From: Spirochaeta lutea
GTDB taxonomy: Bacteria; Spirochaetota; Spirochaetia; DSM-27196; Salinispiraceae
Direction: 5' to 3'
DNA length: 64,000 bases
NCBI RefSeq assembly: GCF_000758165.1
Contig: NZ_JNUP01000029.1
Coordinates: 43,388-107,387 of the forward strand
The position numbers and the translations under genes are program-made. The notes under the pieces are model-generated. The model saw only the letters and a list, made by a program, of their open reading frames with translations. It was not told the DNA's origin and did no database searches. Below are positions 16,483 through 25,265 of the stretch, piece by piece. Within the stretch, counting starts at the first letter, position 1. Every line of letters begins with the position of its first letter.

Positions 16483-17949
16483 CTATCGGATCCTCAGCCA
16501 AAAGGCCCGGATTTTGCGACCTCCATGGTTGAATATCCCCGGCTCCCCCGCCAGCCAACCCCTGGGAATCCGGGACTCCAGGCGCTGGTAGGGTACCAGT
16601 AACAGCCCCGCCCAACCGGTGAAGCTTCGCCCCAAGTGGGAAATCATCCGGTCAAAGAGCCGTTCCTGATCCTCTTGCAGCCGGATATCGTAGGGAGGAT
16701 TCAGCAAGATCCACCCGAGCACCGGTTCCGTGGTTAGACCGGGGACTGCTGCCGATCCGGGTTCGGGTGTGCCGGGGCTGGGATGAGGGGTTCCGCGGGT
16801 TTGGGTCTCGGGCCGGGGGCTCCAGGTGAAGAAGTCCTGTTCAACCAGGGTGATGTGCTCCCAGGGCCGCCCTGGGCCCCCGGTTCCACTGTCCGAATCC
16901 CGGGCATTCGAATCACCCAAGCCGGTAACCCCCTCCGCTCCCTCCATGACCCAACCGGCCCTGAGGGCTTCCAGGTTCGTACGCCAGGCCGCTGCCTGGG
17001 ATTGGTCGAGTTCAATGCCCAGGAAGCGGATATTCCGGCTCATCCCGCCGCCGAGACCGGTCCGTCGGCTGTAGCGAAAACTCGCCTCCTGGAAATTCGG
17101 CCATCCCATACAGGCAAATGCCCGCCCCGCCCCGGGGCTCAGCCCTTCCAGCAGCAGCAAGGATTCCCACAGGAGGGTTCCTGAACCGCTCATGCCGTCC
17201 ACCACCCAGCCTCCCTCCCGGGGCGGCCCAACCCGGTGCTGTAACTCGGCTACCAGCCAGGCAGCAAGATGTTCGGCAATAGGCGCTGCCCCGGGGGCAA
17301 GACGATATCCCCGGCGTCCGAGCTGATCCCCGGTGCTATCCAGGAGCAGCCTGCCCCGGGTGCCCCTATGCCGCAGGAGAATCCGCACCCGGGCTCCTGA
17401 GTCACCGGTCCCGGGTATGTACCCATCCCCCGCCGGAGTCTGGGATGCCTGGGATGCCTGGGATGCCTGGGATGCCTGGGGTGCCTGGGATGCCTGGGAT
17501 GCCTGGGATGCCTGGGATGCCTGCCCTCCCCGGCCCTCCCGGGGCAGCTCAGACCAATACCGTCGCACAGCCTCTTCCAGGGTCGCCGCGGCCTTACCCT
17601 CGTGCTTCAGGGCGGAGGCCCGGAGCCTCGCCAGGTATTCTCCCTCCGGCCCGGGTATCCACAGTTCCCAGGGTACAGCCAAACACCGTTTGAATAACTC
17701 TTCCCGGGCGCCGGCCTTTATTTCACCGAGGGAAATCCACACCCTCCGGGCAAAGCGCAGGGAAAGATTCAGCTCATACACCTGCCGCAGTCCCGCGAGG
17801 ATCCACAAGCCGTCCTGCTCGGCCTCCTCCACAGCGAACCCCATTTCCTCCAGTTGCCGGAGCAGCCCCGGCATCTGAAAACCGGCGCATTCAAGAAAAA
17901 CCTGGAACTGCCGGGACAGAATCTGCCTCTTGATCCGTTTATCAAACAC
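16483..17949 (-). CDS. THUMP-domain rRNA large-subunit methyltransferase (RlmL-like)
   Basis: 488 aa from GTG 17949 (GGGAGGG 8 nt upstream), starting 1 nt after the rsmE stop. The N-terminal half has the THUMP-like region (LECAGFQMPGLLRQLEEMGFAVEE, ELNLSLRFARRVWISLG). The C-terminal methyltransferase has the SAM loop VVDGMSGSGTLLWESL and the N6-adenine/guanine motif LLNPPYDIR. Two low-complexity inserts are unusual: an (SQA)n linker near residues 143-168 encoded by a 9-bp tandem array, and a Gly/Thr/Pro-rich loop before NPPY. The modified base is not deducible. Confidence 0.8.
   Translation of the reverse strand: MFDKRIKRQILSRQFQVFLECAGFQMPGLLRQLEEMGFAVEEAEQDGLWILAGLRQVYELNLSLRFARRVWISLGEIKAGAREELFKRCLAVPWELWIPGPEGEYLARLRASALKHEGKAAATLEEAVRRYWSELPREGRGGQASQASQASQASQAPQASQASQASQASQTPAGDGYIPGTGDSGARVRILLRHRGTRGRLLLDSTGDQLGRRGYRLAPGAAPIAEHLAAWLVAELQHRVGPPREGGWVVDGMSGSGTLLWESLLLLEGLSPGAGRAFACMGWPNFQEASFRYSRRTGLGGGMSRNIRFLGIELDQSQAAAWRTNLEALRAGWVMEGAEGVTGLGDSNARDSDSGTGGPGRPWEHITLVEQDFFTWSPRPETQTRGTPHPSPGTPEPGSAAVPGLTTEPVLGWILLNPPYDIRLQEDQERLFDRMISHLGRSFTGWAGLLLVPYQRLESRIPRGWLAGEPGIFNHGGRKIRAFWLRIR
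17442..17522. repeat. Nine tandem 9-bp repeats coding an (SQA)n linker
   Basis: Nine consecutive 9-mers of GGGATGCCT, the fifth with one substitution (GGGGTGCCT). On the minus strand they encode Ser/Pro-Gln-Ala triplets in the linker of the methyltransferase. The unit length preserves frame, so slippage changes linker length without inactivating the gene. Confidence 0.95.
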
Positions 17950-17950
17950 C

Positions 17951-18793
17951 TTAGGTACCCTCCCGGTACTGGACGGCTAATGCGGCGGCGTACAAACCCG
18001 CCATCTCGGTACGCCATATCCGCCGGCCCAAACCGGCAGCAGCGAACCCCTTTGCCGAAAAGGCCTGAATCTCCCGTTCCGTCCAGCCCCGCTCCGGCCC
18101 CACGGCAATCCGCAAAACCCCATCAGTCGGATCAGTCCCGGCCATACCCATGCTCAACACCCGATGGAGGGCCGGTATCCCCTCTCCCAGATGCAGTACA
18201 AACCGGGAGCCCGGGGCTGGGTTTGCCCCAGGAACCGGGCCGGTCTCTCGGCTATGCTGCCGGGCCTCCGTACCGTCCAACCAGGCGTCCCCGCCCCGGG
18301 GCATCCCGGGTTCCAAGGAGCCGAGGTAATCACCCACAGACCAAAACCGCCGAACCTCGGGCAGGTCGCAGCCCCCTCCTTGGCTCGCCCCGTCCAACAA
18401 ATCCTCCCGCCAGAGCTCCTGGTTCCACACCTTAGAACTGAAGTACGACTTTTCCCCCAAATCGGTTCCGCAGACCGAAATCCTCCCCACCCCCAGGGTA
18501 GCCAGATCCCTGCACAACCGCCGCAGCACCGGCGGCCGAGGATGGCCCAGAATGAGCTCCACAGCCACCAACCCCGGCCCCGGCTCCAGCTCATCCTTCC
18601 CCGGAAAATCGAGTTCCAGGCTCTGTTTGCTGAGACGGAGCACCCGGGCCGTTCCCAGTCCCCCGCCCACAAGGCCCACCCGTATCTCCTGGCCGGCCTT
18701 GAGCCCGAGGATCTGCCGGCAGTGGATGTATCGCCGGTCTTCTGATTTAATAGGGAATCCCCACTCTTGGGGATGGAAAAGCAGTACATTCAT
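17951..18793 (-). CDS. rsmE: 16S rRNA m3U1498 methyltransferase
   Basis: 280 aa from ATG 18793; an in-frame ATG at 18826 would overlap the divergent gene. The SPOUT knot motifs are clear: LHLGEGIPALHRVL, IAVGPERGWTEREIQAF and the closing LGRRIWRTEMAGLYAA. The N-terminal PUA-like part (HPQEWGFPIKSEDRRYIHCRQILGLKAGQEI) fits RsmE. The usual GPEGG/F becomes GPERGW. A proline/glycine insertion before the knot makes it longer than the usual ~240 aa. It is immediately followed by the THUMP methyltransferase. Confidence 0.87.
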   Translation of the reverse strand: MNVLLFHPQEWGFPIKSEDRRYIHCRQILGLKAGQEIRVGLVGGGLGTARVLRLSKQSLELDFPGKDELEPGPGLVAVELILGHPRPPVLRRLCRDLATLGVGRISVCGTDLGEKSYFSSKVWNQELWREDLLDGASQGGGCDLPEVRRFWSVGDYLGSLEPGMPRGGDAWLDGTEARQHSRETGPVPGANPAPGSRFVLHLGEGIPALHRVLSMGMAGTDPTDGVLRIAVGPERGWTEREIQAFSAKGFAAAGLGRRIWRTEMAGLYAAALAVQYREGT

Positions 18794-18807
18794 GGTTGGA
18801 GGTATAT

Positions 18808-19509
18808 ATGAAAAATCACCCGTCATCTACCCGATCCGGCCTGGTCTTCCTCGCCTTTTTAGTCCTCCCAGTCCTTCCCCTCTGGGGCGAGGGTGATTCC
18901 AAGACCCCTGGCTCCGGCGCGTCCTCTGAAATCCCCCCGGAAGGCAGTAGGTTGATTTCAGCCCAGGAGCTGGACCTCCAGGTCCGTTCCATGGCCACCC
19001 TGACCCTGGCTGAAATTCAGGTAGGGGATATACTCACCTACTCCGAAACCCTGGCCCTCTACAATGCCCAGCAGCAGTTTTTGCGCAAAGTCCGGGGCCT
19101 CAGCTACATCCTGCCTGGATTAGGCCATTTCCCCCAGGGTTCGATCCTTGAGGGCAGTTTCTTTTTAGCCGGCGATCTGGCCATTACCGCAGGCATCCTC
19201 CTGGTAACCCATGCCCTGCTGCCTGCCTCGGTACAGTATCCCGCCCTGGATTATTTCCAGTCACCCTACTCCACCGTTAAAACAGCCTGGGAAAACCTAA
19301 CCTTGGTAAGCATACTGCCGTCGGCAGGCTTCCTTGCCGCGGGATCCATCGCCCAGTGGTTTTACCGGAGTTGGGCAGCGAACCGGGCACAGAGCATCGC
19401 CCGGCAGCGGATCGCTGAGGGAGAACAAACCTTTACCGTCCGCCCCATGGTTGATCTATCCCGGGGCCTTTTCATGGGGCTTTCAGTGCATCATGAGAGC
19501 GGGAACTAG
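18808..19509 (+). CDS. Exported membrane protein, possibly P13-like
   Basis: 233 aa from ATG 18808 (GGAGG 5 nt upstream). A signal peptide (about 1-28) is followed by a Ser/Pro-rich stretch and an amphipathic helical region (LDLQVRSMATLTLAEIQ). Then hydrophobic segments around ILPGLGHFPQGSILEGSFFLAGDLAITAGILLV and SILPSAGFLAAGSIAQWF. The PGLG...QG...EG pattern recalls the spirochaetal P13 membrane protein family, but similarity is weak by eye. The start lies only 14 bp from the divergent rsmE start. Confidence 0.6.
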   Translation: MKNHPSSTRSGLVFLAFLVLPVLPLWGEGDSKTPGSGASSEIPPEGSRLISAQELDLQVRSMATLTLAEIQVGDILTYSETLALYNAQQQFLRKVRGLSYILPGLGHFPQGSILEGSFFLAGDLAITAGILLVTHALLPASVQYPALDYFQSPYSTVKTAWENLTLVSILPSAGFLAAGSIAQWFYRSWAANRAQSIARQRIAEGEQTFTVRPMVDLSRGLFMGLSVHHESGN

Positions 19510-19562
19510 GACAGACATACCAAGGTTTTCCAAAACGGCTGGGTGATTTTGGGATGCGCGGT

Positions 19563-19578
19563 GGCGGGAACACCCGCC
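19563..19578. other. Hairpin between convergent genes
   Basis: GGCGGG-AACA-CCCGCC in the 136-bp gap between the P13-like gene and uridine kinase. It is probably a transcription or RNA-stability structure; no T tract follows. Confidence 0.4.
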
Positions 19579-19645
19579 CGCTCCCCCGGGTCGCTTCCCA
19601 ACCTCGGACAGCTGGCAGCCATCACTGCGGATACCCGCCGCCTCG

Positions 19646-20254
19646 CTAGACGAGGCCGGACATAAAACTTGCCAACACATCCAGGGCCGCCTTATTATTC
19701 CCTCCTTCAGGAATAATAAGATCAGCGAAGGCCTTGGTAGGCTCAGTAAACTCGTAGTGACCCGGACGTACCACATCCATGTACTGGGAAATAACCGATT
19801 CCATAGTACGGCCGCGTTCGATCATATCCCGTTGAAGTCGGCGGATAAACCGGATGTCATCCGGGGTATCCACGTAGATTTTTAGGTCCATGAGCTCCCG
19901 CACCGCCTTCTCAAAATAGATCATGATGCCTTCCACCACCACAATCGGTTTCGGTTCAACGGTCACCCGCTCTTCCCTGCGACGGTGGTGAACAAAATCA
20001 TACATAGGCATCTGGATTGGCTTACCCTGTTTCAGAGTCTTGAGTTGCTCCACCAGAAGCTCGGTATCAAAGGCGGAGGGATGGTCAAAGTTGAAGGCAG
20101 TAATGTTTGTATTGCTGATATACTCAGCGGAGCGGTAGTAGTTATCCTGGGGAATACATACAAAATCAGGAAGCACCTCGCCGATTTTACGAACAATCGT
20201 CGTCTTTCCCGAACCCGAGCCGCCGCCGATTCCGATTATTTTTACCTGATCCAT
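19646..20254 (-). CDS. udk: Uridine kinase
   Basis: 202 aa with Walker [11 protein letters not shown] (10-19) and the uridine kinase motifs [59 protein letters not shown] and [17 protein letters not shown]. It phosphorylates uridine and cytidine in pyrimidine salvage. No Shine-Dalgarno precedes ATG 20254. A TATACT box ends about 10 nt upstream on this strand, so the leader is very short. Confidence 0.93.
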   Translation of the reverse strand: MDQVKIIGIGGGSGSGKTTIVRKIGEVLPDFVCIPQDNYYRSAEYISNTNITAFNFDHPSAFDTELLVEQLKTLKQGKPIQMPMYDFVHHRRREERVTVEPKPIVVVEGIMIYFEKAVRELMDLKIYVDTPDDIRFIRRLQRDMIERGRTMESVISQYMDVVRPGHYEFTEPTKAFADLIIPEGGNNKAALDVLASFMSGLV

Positions 20255-20264
20255 ATGGGAAATC

Positions 20265-20275
20265 AGTATATACTA
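20265..20275. promoter_or_regulatory. Shared palindromic -10 box between udk and bpt
   Basis: AGTATATACT reads as TATACT on both strands and lies in the 29-bp gap between the divergent starts at 20254 (minus) and 20284 (plus). Both genes lack Shine-Dalgarno sites and would have leaders of a few nucleotides. Matching -35 boxes are weak. Confidence 0.45.
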
Positions 20276-20283
20276 GGCCATCC

Positions 20284-21045
20284 ATGAATGTACAGATTTT
20301 TACCCAACATGCTGGCACCTGCCCCTACCTTCCCCGCCGGCAGTGGCATATTCATCGATTTGAAGCCCCATCCATCCCCGAAGGCTACTATGAGCAGCTG
20401 ATCTCCAGAGGTTGGCGCCGTAACAGCACCATACTGTACCAAAATTGCTGCCCTACCTGTGCCAGATGCATTCCCCTACGGGTGTCCTCCCCGGACTACA
20501 GGCCCTCCAAAAGCCAGCGCCGGGTCATCCGGCGCAACACCGACCTCTCGGTATCCATCCGGCGACCCGAATACCGGGATGAGCACTTTGATCTGTACTG
20601 GCGCTACCAGCAAAACCGCCATCCCGGGGATTACCAGACCAGCCTGCCCCTCTCGGAGGAAGAGCAGGCCTTTAAAGAATTCTTCTGCACCTCCAACATA
20701 GACACAATTTGGATGGAATATCGAAATCCCCAGGGCCGGCTTCTGGGCCTGGGCCTGGTAGACCTGCTGCCCCGGAGCCTTTCCAGTGTGTACTTCATCT
20801 TTGAACCCCAGGAAGGGCGCAGAAGCCTGGGAACCTTTTCAATTATTTCGGAGATCCTCACGGCCCGCAACCTTGAGAAACCCTGGCATCACCTTGGCTT
20901 CTGGGTTCCCGGAAGCCCGAAAATGGAATACAAGGCCGAGTTTCTACCCCATCAGGTCCTTGGTCCCGGAGGCTGGCAATGGCGGCATAAAAAAACGGAC
21001 CCGGTACCTCTGCCCCGGATCCGCAATGAGGTTTCCCTCCAATAA
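20284..21045 (+). CDS. bpt: Aspartate/glutamate leucyltransferase (arginyltransferase family)
   Basis: 253 aa. N-terminal TGTCPYLP-like motif (TCPYLPRRQWHIHRF), cysteine cluster YQNCCPTCARCIPLRV, then SQRRVIRRNTDL, WRYQQNRHPG, IWMEYRNPQGRLLGLGLVDLLPRSLSSVYFIFEP and LGFWVPGSPKMEYKAEFLP. These are the signatures of bacterial Bpt, which transfers leucine from Leu-tRNA to proteins with N-terminal Asp or Glu, marking them for ClpSP degradation. The active-site cysteines are intact. Confidence 0.9.
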   Translation: MNVQIFTQHAGTCPYLPRRQWHIHRFEAPSIPEGYYEQLISRGWRRNSTILYQNCCPTCARCIPLRVSSPDYRPSKSQRRVIRRNTDLSVSIRRPEYRDEHFDLYWRYQQNRHPGDYQTSLPLSEEEQAFKEFFCTSNIDTIWMEYRNPQGRLLGLGLVDLLPRSLSSVYFIFEPQEGRRSLGTFSIISEILTARNLEKPWHHLGFWVPGSPKMEYKAEFLPHQVLGPGGWQWRHKKTDPVPLPRIRNEVSLQ

Positions 21046-21064
21046 TCAATCTACGTCAAAGCAT

Positions 21065-22348
21065 CTAAATCCCTGAAAGGGCCTGTTCGATATCAGCAAT
21101 AATATCATCCACATGCTCAATACCGATGGATAGCCGCACAAGCTCCGGCCCGATACCGGCCTCAACCTGCTGCTCAGGGGACATTTGACTGTGGGTCGTA
21201 CTGGCCGGATGGATCGCCAGGCTCTTGGCATCCCCCACATTGGCCACCAAACTGAAGAGCTTCAGTGAATTGATGAAGGTTTCGCCGCCTTCACGCCCTG
21301 AGGTAACCCCGAAAACCACCATCCCCCCGTACCCGGGTTTCAGGTATTTCTTCGCGTTCCCCGCGGTTTCGCTATCATCCAATCCGGGATAACTCACCCA
21401 GGACACCTTTTTATGTCCCTTCAGATACTTCGCCACCTTCAAGGCATTCTCGCTGTGGCGCTCCATGCGGAGATGCAGGGTCTCCAGCCCCTGGAGGAAA
21501 AGCCACGCGTTATCTGGGGTTATGGCCGCTCCCAGATTCCGCAGGGGAACAAGACGCATTCTCATAATGTAGGCTACGGGACCCAAATCACCCAGATCAT
21601 GGGCATACCGCAGACCGTGGTAGCTGCCGTCGGGCTCGTTCATGGTTACGAACTTCGGGTCCTTCCAGTCAAAGGTGCCTGAATCCACCACAATCCCCCC
21701 AAGACCCGTACCATGGCCGCCGATCCACTTGGTAAGGCTGTGTACCACGATATCCGCCCCAAACTCGATGGGCCGGCAGAGATAGGGTGTGGCAAAGGTA
21801 TTGTCCACAATCAGAGGCACCCCGGCCTCATGGGCAACCTTGCTGATTCCCTGCAAATCCGGCACCTTCAGGGTAGGATTATCGATGGTCTCAAAAAACA
21901 CAGCGCGGGTCTTCGGATTGATAGCCGCCTTCAATTCATCCAGATTCAGGGGATCAACAAACCGCACGGTAATACCGTAGCTGGGCAGAATGTCGTTAAA
22001 CATCGTATAGGTGCCCCCGTAGAGATTACGGGAAGAAACCACCTCGTCTCCCGCTACTGCAATATTAATAATGGAGTAAAAAATCGCGCTGGTTCCCGAA
22101 GCCAGGGCCAGAGCCGCCGCTCCGCCTTCCAGGGCCGCCACCCGCTTCTCCAGAATATCCTGGGTGGGATTCATAAGCCGGGTGTAGATAAACCCCAGCT
22201 CTTTCAGGTGAAAAAGATTCGAGGCATGCTCGGAATCCCGGAAATTAAAGGCTGTACTTCTGGAAATCGGAACCGCGCGGCTGGGATTTTCCTGCCCCGG
22301 TTCATAGCCCTCGTGAACTGCCTGTGTCTCAAAATGTGTGCTGCCCAT
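21065..22348 (-). CDS. metY: O-acetylhomoserine aminocarboxypropyltransferase
   Basis: 427 aa from ATG 22348 (AAGGAGG 6 nt upstream); an upstream in-frame ATG at 22402 lacks support. It is a Cys/Met-metabolism PLP enzyme with PLP lysine K207 in [41 protein letters not shown] and the C-terminal HPASTTHSQ. The large-subfamily insertion [13 protein letters not shown] marks MetY rather than MetB or MetC. It makes homocysteine from O-acetylhomoserine and sulfide. The next upstream gene is cysK, so this is a sulfide-assimilation pair. Confidence 0.92.
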   Translation of the reverse strand: MGSTHFETQAVHEGYEPGQENPSRAVPISRSTAFNFRDSEHASNLFHLKELGFIYTRLMNPTQDILEKRVAALEGGAAALALASGTSAIFYSIINIAVAGDEVVSSRNLYGGTYTMFNDILPSYGITVRFVDPLNLDELKAAINPKTRAVFFETIDNPTLKVPDLQGISKVAHEAGVPLIVDNTFATPYLCRPIEFGADIVVHSLTKWIGGHGTGLGGIVVDSGTFDWKDPKFVTMNEPDGSYHGLRYAHDLGDLGPVAYIMRMRLVPLRNLGAAITPDNAWLFLQGLETLHLRMERHSENALKVAKYLKGHKKVSWVSYPGLDDSETAGNAKKYLKPGYGGMVVFGVTSGREGGETFINSLKLFSLVANVGDAKSLAIHPASTTHSQMSPEQQVEAGIGPELVRLSIGIEHVDDIIADIEQALSGI

Positions 22349-22434
22349 GGCATCCTCCTTATTTATGTCCATGCTTGTGTCCATACATGCGCCCCTTCCC
22401 AAGCCGGCCGACCTCGAAGGGCTGGTTTCATTAC

Positions 22435-23355
22435 CTACTCAAACAACCAGGTGCTCAGGTACCGCTCCCCGGTGTCGCAAATCAGGGTAACGATGGTCTT
22501 ACCCGCGAATTCCTTCCGCTTGGCAAGCTCCAGCGCGGCCCAGACATTCGCTCCGGCGGAAATCCCCCCCAGAACCCCTTCAACCCGGGCCAAACTCCTG
22601 CTGGTCTCTCCGGCTTGAACCGCAGAAACCTGAATTACCTCATCGTACAGGGATGTATCCAATACCTGGGGTACAAACCCCGCACCGATACCCTGGATCT
22701 TGTGGGGACCGGGGCTGCCGCCGGACAATACCGGGGATGAATCCGGCTCCACCGCCACGATCCGAATCTCCGGGTTCAATTCCCTCAGTCGTCCCCCTGC
22801 TCCTGTGAGGGTTCCCCCGGTACCTACCCCCGAAACAAAGGCATCAACCTGTCCCTGGGTATCCCGCCAAATCTCTTCCGCCGTGGTTTTCCGATGCACC
22901 AAGGGATTGGCCTGGTTCTCAAACTGCCGCGCCATAAACGCCCCGGGGGTCGACTCCACAATCTCCCTGGCCCGCCTGACCGCACCGTTCATCCCCTCTC
23001 CACCGGGGGTCAGCTCCAGCTCGGCCCCGAAGGTCTTCAGCAAACGCCGGCGCTCTATGCTCATGGTCTCAGGCATTGTCAGGACTACCCGGTAGCCCTT
23101 CACCGCACCGATATACGCCAGGGCGATTCCCGTATTTCCGCTGGTGGCTTCCACAATGGTAGCACCCGGCCCGAGAACCCCTTCCTTCTCAGCCTGTTCA
23201 ATAATACTCAGCCCGATCCGATCCTTCACACTAGAGAGTGGGTTGTAGGACTCCAGCTTCACCAACACCCGGGCATCCAGGCCTTGGGTCATCCCCCGGA
23301 GCTCCAGGAGGGGTGTATTTCCCACCAGATCTAAAATTGAAGTATATAATGCCAT
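22435..23355 (-). CDS. cysK: Cysteine synthase (O-acetylserine sulfhydrylase)
   Basis: 306 aa with IGNTPLL-like start (VGNTPLLEL), PLP lysine K44 in NPLSSVKDRIG, TSGNTG (71-76), MPETMSIERR, VSGVGTGGTLTGAG and the C-terminal VTLICDTGERYLST. It is full length for CysK and forms cysteine from O-acetylserine and sulfide. AAGGAGAGG precedes ATG 23355. It lies 86 bp upstream of metY on the same strand; together they share cellular sulfide. Confidence 0.93.
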   Translation of the reverse strand: MALYTSILDLVGNTPLLELRGMTQGLDARVLVKLESYNPLSSVKDRIGLSIIEQAEKEGVLGPGATIVEATSGNTGIALAYIGAVKGYRVVLTMPETMSIERRRLLKTFGAELELTPGGEGMNGAVRRAREIVESTPGAFMARQFENQANPLVHRKTTAEEIWRDTQGQVDAFVSGVGTGGTLTGAGGRLRELNPEIRIVAVEPDSSPVLSGGSPGPHKIQGIGAGFVPQVLDTSLYDEVIQVSAVQAGETSRSLARVEGVLGGISAGANVWAALELAKRKEFAGKTIVTLICDTGERYLSTWLFE

Positions 23356-23422
23356 TTCCCTCTCCTTGTTCCTAAACTTAATATAGTCGCTTGAGTTTGT
23401 CCAGTTAAATGGGGCTCAAATG

Positions 23423-24619
23423 TTAGTTTTCTAATATGGTGATTTCAACGCGCCTGTTCATCCTACGCCCTTCCTCGGTACGGTTGTCCCCTAGGGGATC
23501 CGCCGCCCCCAATCCTTGATACATCATCTGATCCTGCTTCCGTGCCCCCAAATCCAAAAGGAACTGACCAACCGCCCGGGCCCTGGCCTGGGAAAGCTCA
23601 AGCCTGCCGGCCTCTGTTCCGGCGAGGGCCGTATGACCTGTTACCAAAATATCCCGGTCGGGAAAACTCTGAAGAATTCGGGCGATCTTCTCCAGCTTCA
23701 GTGCCTCGGTTTCGGCTAACCGGGCGCTATCCGCACTGAACTGAATATTCTCCATCACAATGGAAATACCGTCCTCCACATCCCGCACACCAACATCCTC
23801 CAGCCCAAGCTCCCGGGCCTGGTCCTCGATGCTCCGCCGTGCCTCAGCGCGGTCCAGGGGAGTGCTTTGAATCACCCGTGCCTGGGCATCCCCTCGGAAG
23901 GTCGCCCGGGATCCATCCGCCAGCACCAGGGTCAGCTCATAATCCTCCCGGTAAAAGACCGGCATACCCATCCGATTATCCCAATACAGTTCCTGGGAGC
24001 TGCTGCCGGTAACCAACTGGGGGTTGGTAGAGGGTATTCGGGGTAATCCGGTGGGATAGTAGATCCGGTAATCAATGAGAATCAAATCATACTCTACCCC
24101 GTCCAAGGCAGCCTTGCCCTGGTATCGATAACTCACGGGCATGGTAAATCGAAAGGGCCGGTCCAGATTGAATCCGCTTCGTAGATCATGAACCTCCCGC
24201 CCCGGCGCAGACCAGGTTTCTCCGGGCTGCACATCCCGCTGGGGAAACACCGGCACATCCTGAACGGTGGGCACGTAATACTCCTCCGGAACCTCCATGT
24301 ATCCCAGGACATCACGGTAAAACTCCGCAGAGTAGGAGCGGTCGTACTCATACACTCCCTGGGCATGGTTGCTTTGAACCGAATTCTGGTATTCCAGGGA
24401 AAAGTTCGCTCCCCGGTCATCCAGGGCCTCTACCGCCACCTGTATCTTATTCAACTGAAAGGAGCTGTTCACCAGCTGGTCATCCAGTAACACCTCCTGA
24501 TTTACCTCGGATAGCACCCGGTACTGCTGCCCTTCATAGGCGCGATACCTGAACACCTCCCCCGGTACCTGCCAGACCGTCACTGTAGTGAGTATCAGTA
24601 TCAACCCTATCCGCTTCAT
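23423..24619 (-). CDS. Exported protein with C-terminal OmpA-like domain
   Basis: 398 aa from ATG 24619 (AGGAGG 7 nt upstream); the frame continues upstream but through a repeat element. Signal peptide 1-20, a large beta-rich domain (25-280) and an OmpA domain (about 285-398) with NIQFSADSARL, ILVTGHTALAGTEAGRLELSQARARAV and NRRVEI. The peptidoglycan-contacting Asp of the usual GHTD is Ala here, and the usual downstream contact also differs, so classical binding is doubtful. Similar proteins occur in spirochaetes. It is probably periplasmic or outer-membrane associated. Confidence 0.82.
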   Translation of the reverse strand: MKRIGLILILTTVTVWQVPGEVFRYRAYEGQQYRVLSEVNQEVLLDDQLVNSSFQLNKIQVAVEALDDRGANFSLEYQNSVQSNHAQGVYEYDRSYSAEFYRDVLGYMEVPEEYYVPTVQDVPVFPQRDVQPGETWSAPGREVHDLRSGFNLDRPFRFTMPVSYRYQGKAALDGVEYDLILIDYRIYYPTGLPRIPSTNPQLVTGSSSQELYWDNRMGMPVFYREDYELTLVLADGSRATFRGDAQARVIQSTPLDRAEARRSIEDQARELGLEDVGVRDVEDGISIVMENIQFSADSARLAETEALKLEKIARILQSFPDRDILVTGHTALAGTEAGRLELSQARARAVGQFLLDLGARKQDQMMYQGLGAADPLGDNRTEEGRRMNRRVEITILEN

Positions 24620-24666
24620 GGGATTCCTCCTGGCCGAACAACGATTTCCGACGCTGCCGGTCCCCC

Positions 24667-24791
24667 TACGGGTAATGTATTGCGCAAAAGGTTGTAAACG
24701 ACACCGGATATAGCGGGGTGACCTATGAATCCACCCATGGGTGGTGTCGCCGGGGTGCAAAGTTACAACCTTTTGCGTACTAGTAAGGGTA
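24667..24791. repeat. MITE-like element copy B
   Basis: 107 bp (24676-24782) with ends TTGCGCAAAAGG and CCTTTTGCG. It carries the core ACACCGGATATAGCG and a central CCACCCATGGGTGG hairpin. Flanks TACGGGTAA (24667-24675) and TAAGGGTAA (24783-24791) agree at 8 of 9 positions, a probable target duplication. It is about 85% similar by eye to copy C. Confidence 0.85.
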
Positions 24792-24823
24792 ACCCATCCC
24801 AGGGGCCGGGGAAAGAGGATTTC

Positions 24824-24852
24824 TTGACAAAGCCTTAGTGCAAGGCTATGGT
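24824..24852 (+). promoter_or_regulatory. Strong sigma70 promoter of the DbpA-domain gene leader
   Basis: TTGACA (24824-24829), exactly 17-bp spacer, TATGGT (24847-24852). The next plausible gene starts at 25266, giving a leader of about 405 nt. Confidence 0.7.
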
Positions 24853-24858
24853 ATTTTT

Positions 24859-25265
24859 TGAATCGCGCGAGGACAGTTGCGCCAATACTGCCGGTACCCC
24901 CGGTACTTGGGCCCCGTGGCCCATGGTAACCACCCGGTCCCGGCAACAATGAGGAGGTATCACCAAGGTTAGGATTATATGCAATAGGTTTTGATTTACT
25001 ATCATTTCATTCGTTTTGAACTGTAGCCCGGTGCATCGTTGCACTAGCCCGATGGATCCTGGGCGCCGGAACCCTGACAACCGCATCCCCTCCCGGAGGC
25101 AGCTGCCCAAGAGGACGATGCCATTTTTCGAGCCATCAGCTCTTACAGGGACTTATTCCGCATTTGAACAGCCGGAATGCTGTGCAGTACAGTTTATAGA
25201 ATCACATTCAGCCGGTTCAGACCAATACAACCCTGAGCACCAGGCTTATTCACAGGAGATTTTAC
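24859..25265 (+). promoter_or_regulatory. ~405-nt 5' leader, no gene seen
   Basis: Runs from the predicted start of transcription to the RNA-binding protein gene. It contains hairpin-forming segments (GGGCCCCGTGGCCC near 24910), an internal AGGAGGT (24951-24957) not followed by a usable ORF, and CCCGGTGCATCGTTGCAC repeats near 25030. Such long leaders are known in cold-shock mRNAs. No known riboswitch is recognised. Confidence 0.4.

Noticed and set aside
17442..17522. CRISPR-like array
   Set aside because: Nine-bp units without spacers, inside a coding region.
17333..17878. Plus-strand 181-codon frame
   Set aside because: Antisense to the methyltransferase and dominated by the microsatellite (WDA repeats).
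24620..24949. N-terminal extension of the OmpA-domain protein
   Set aside because: Extension runs through MITE copy B; the ATG at 24619 has a perfect ribosome site and a signal peptide.
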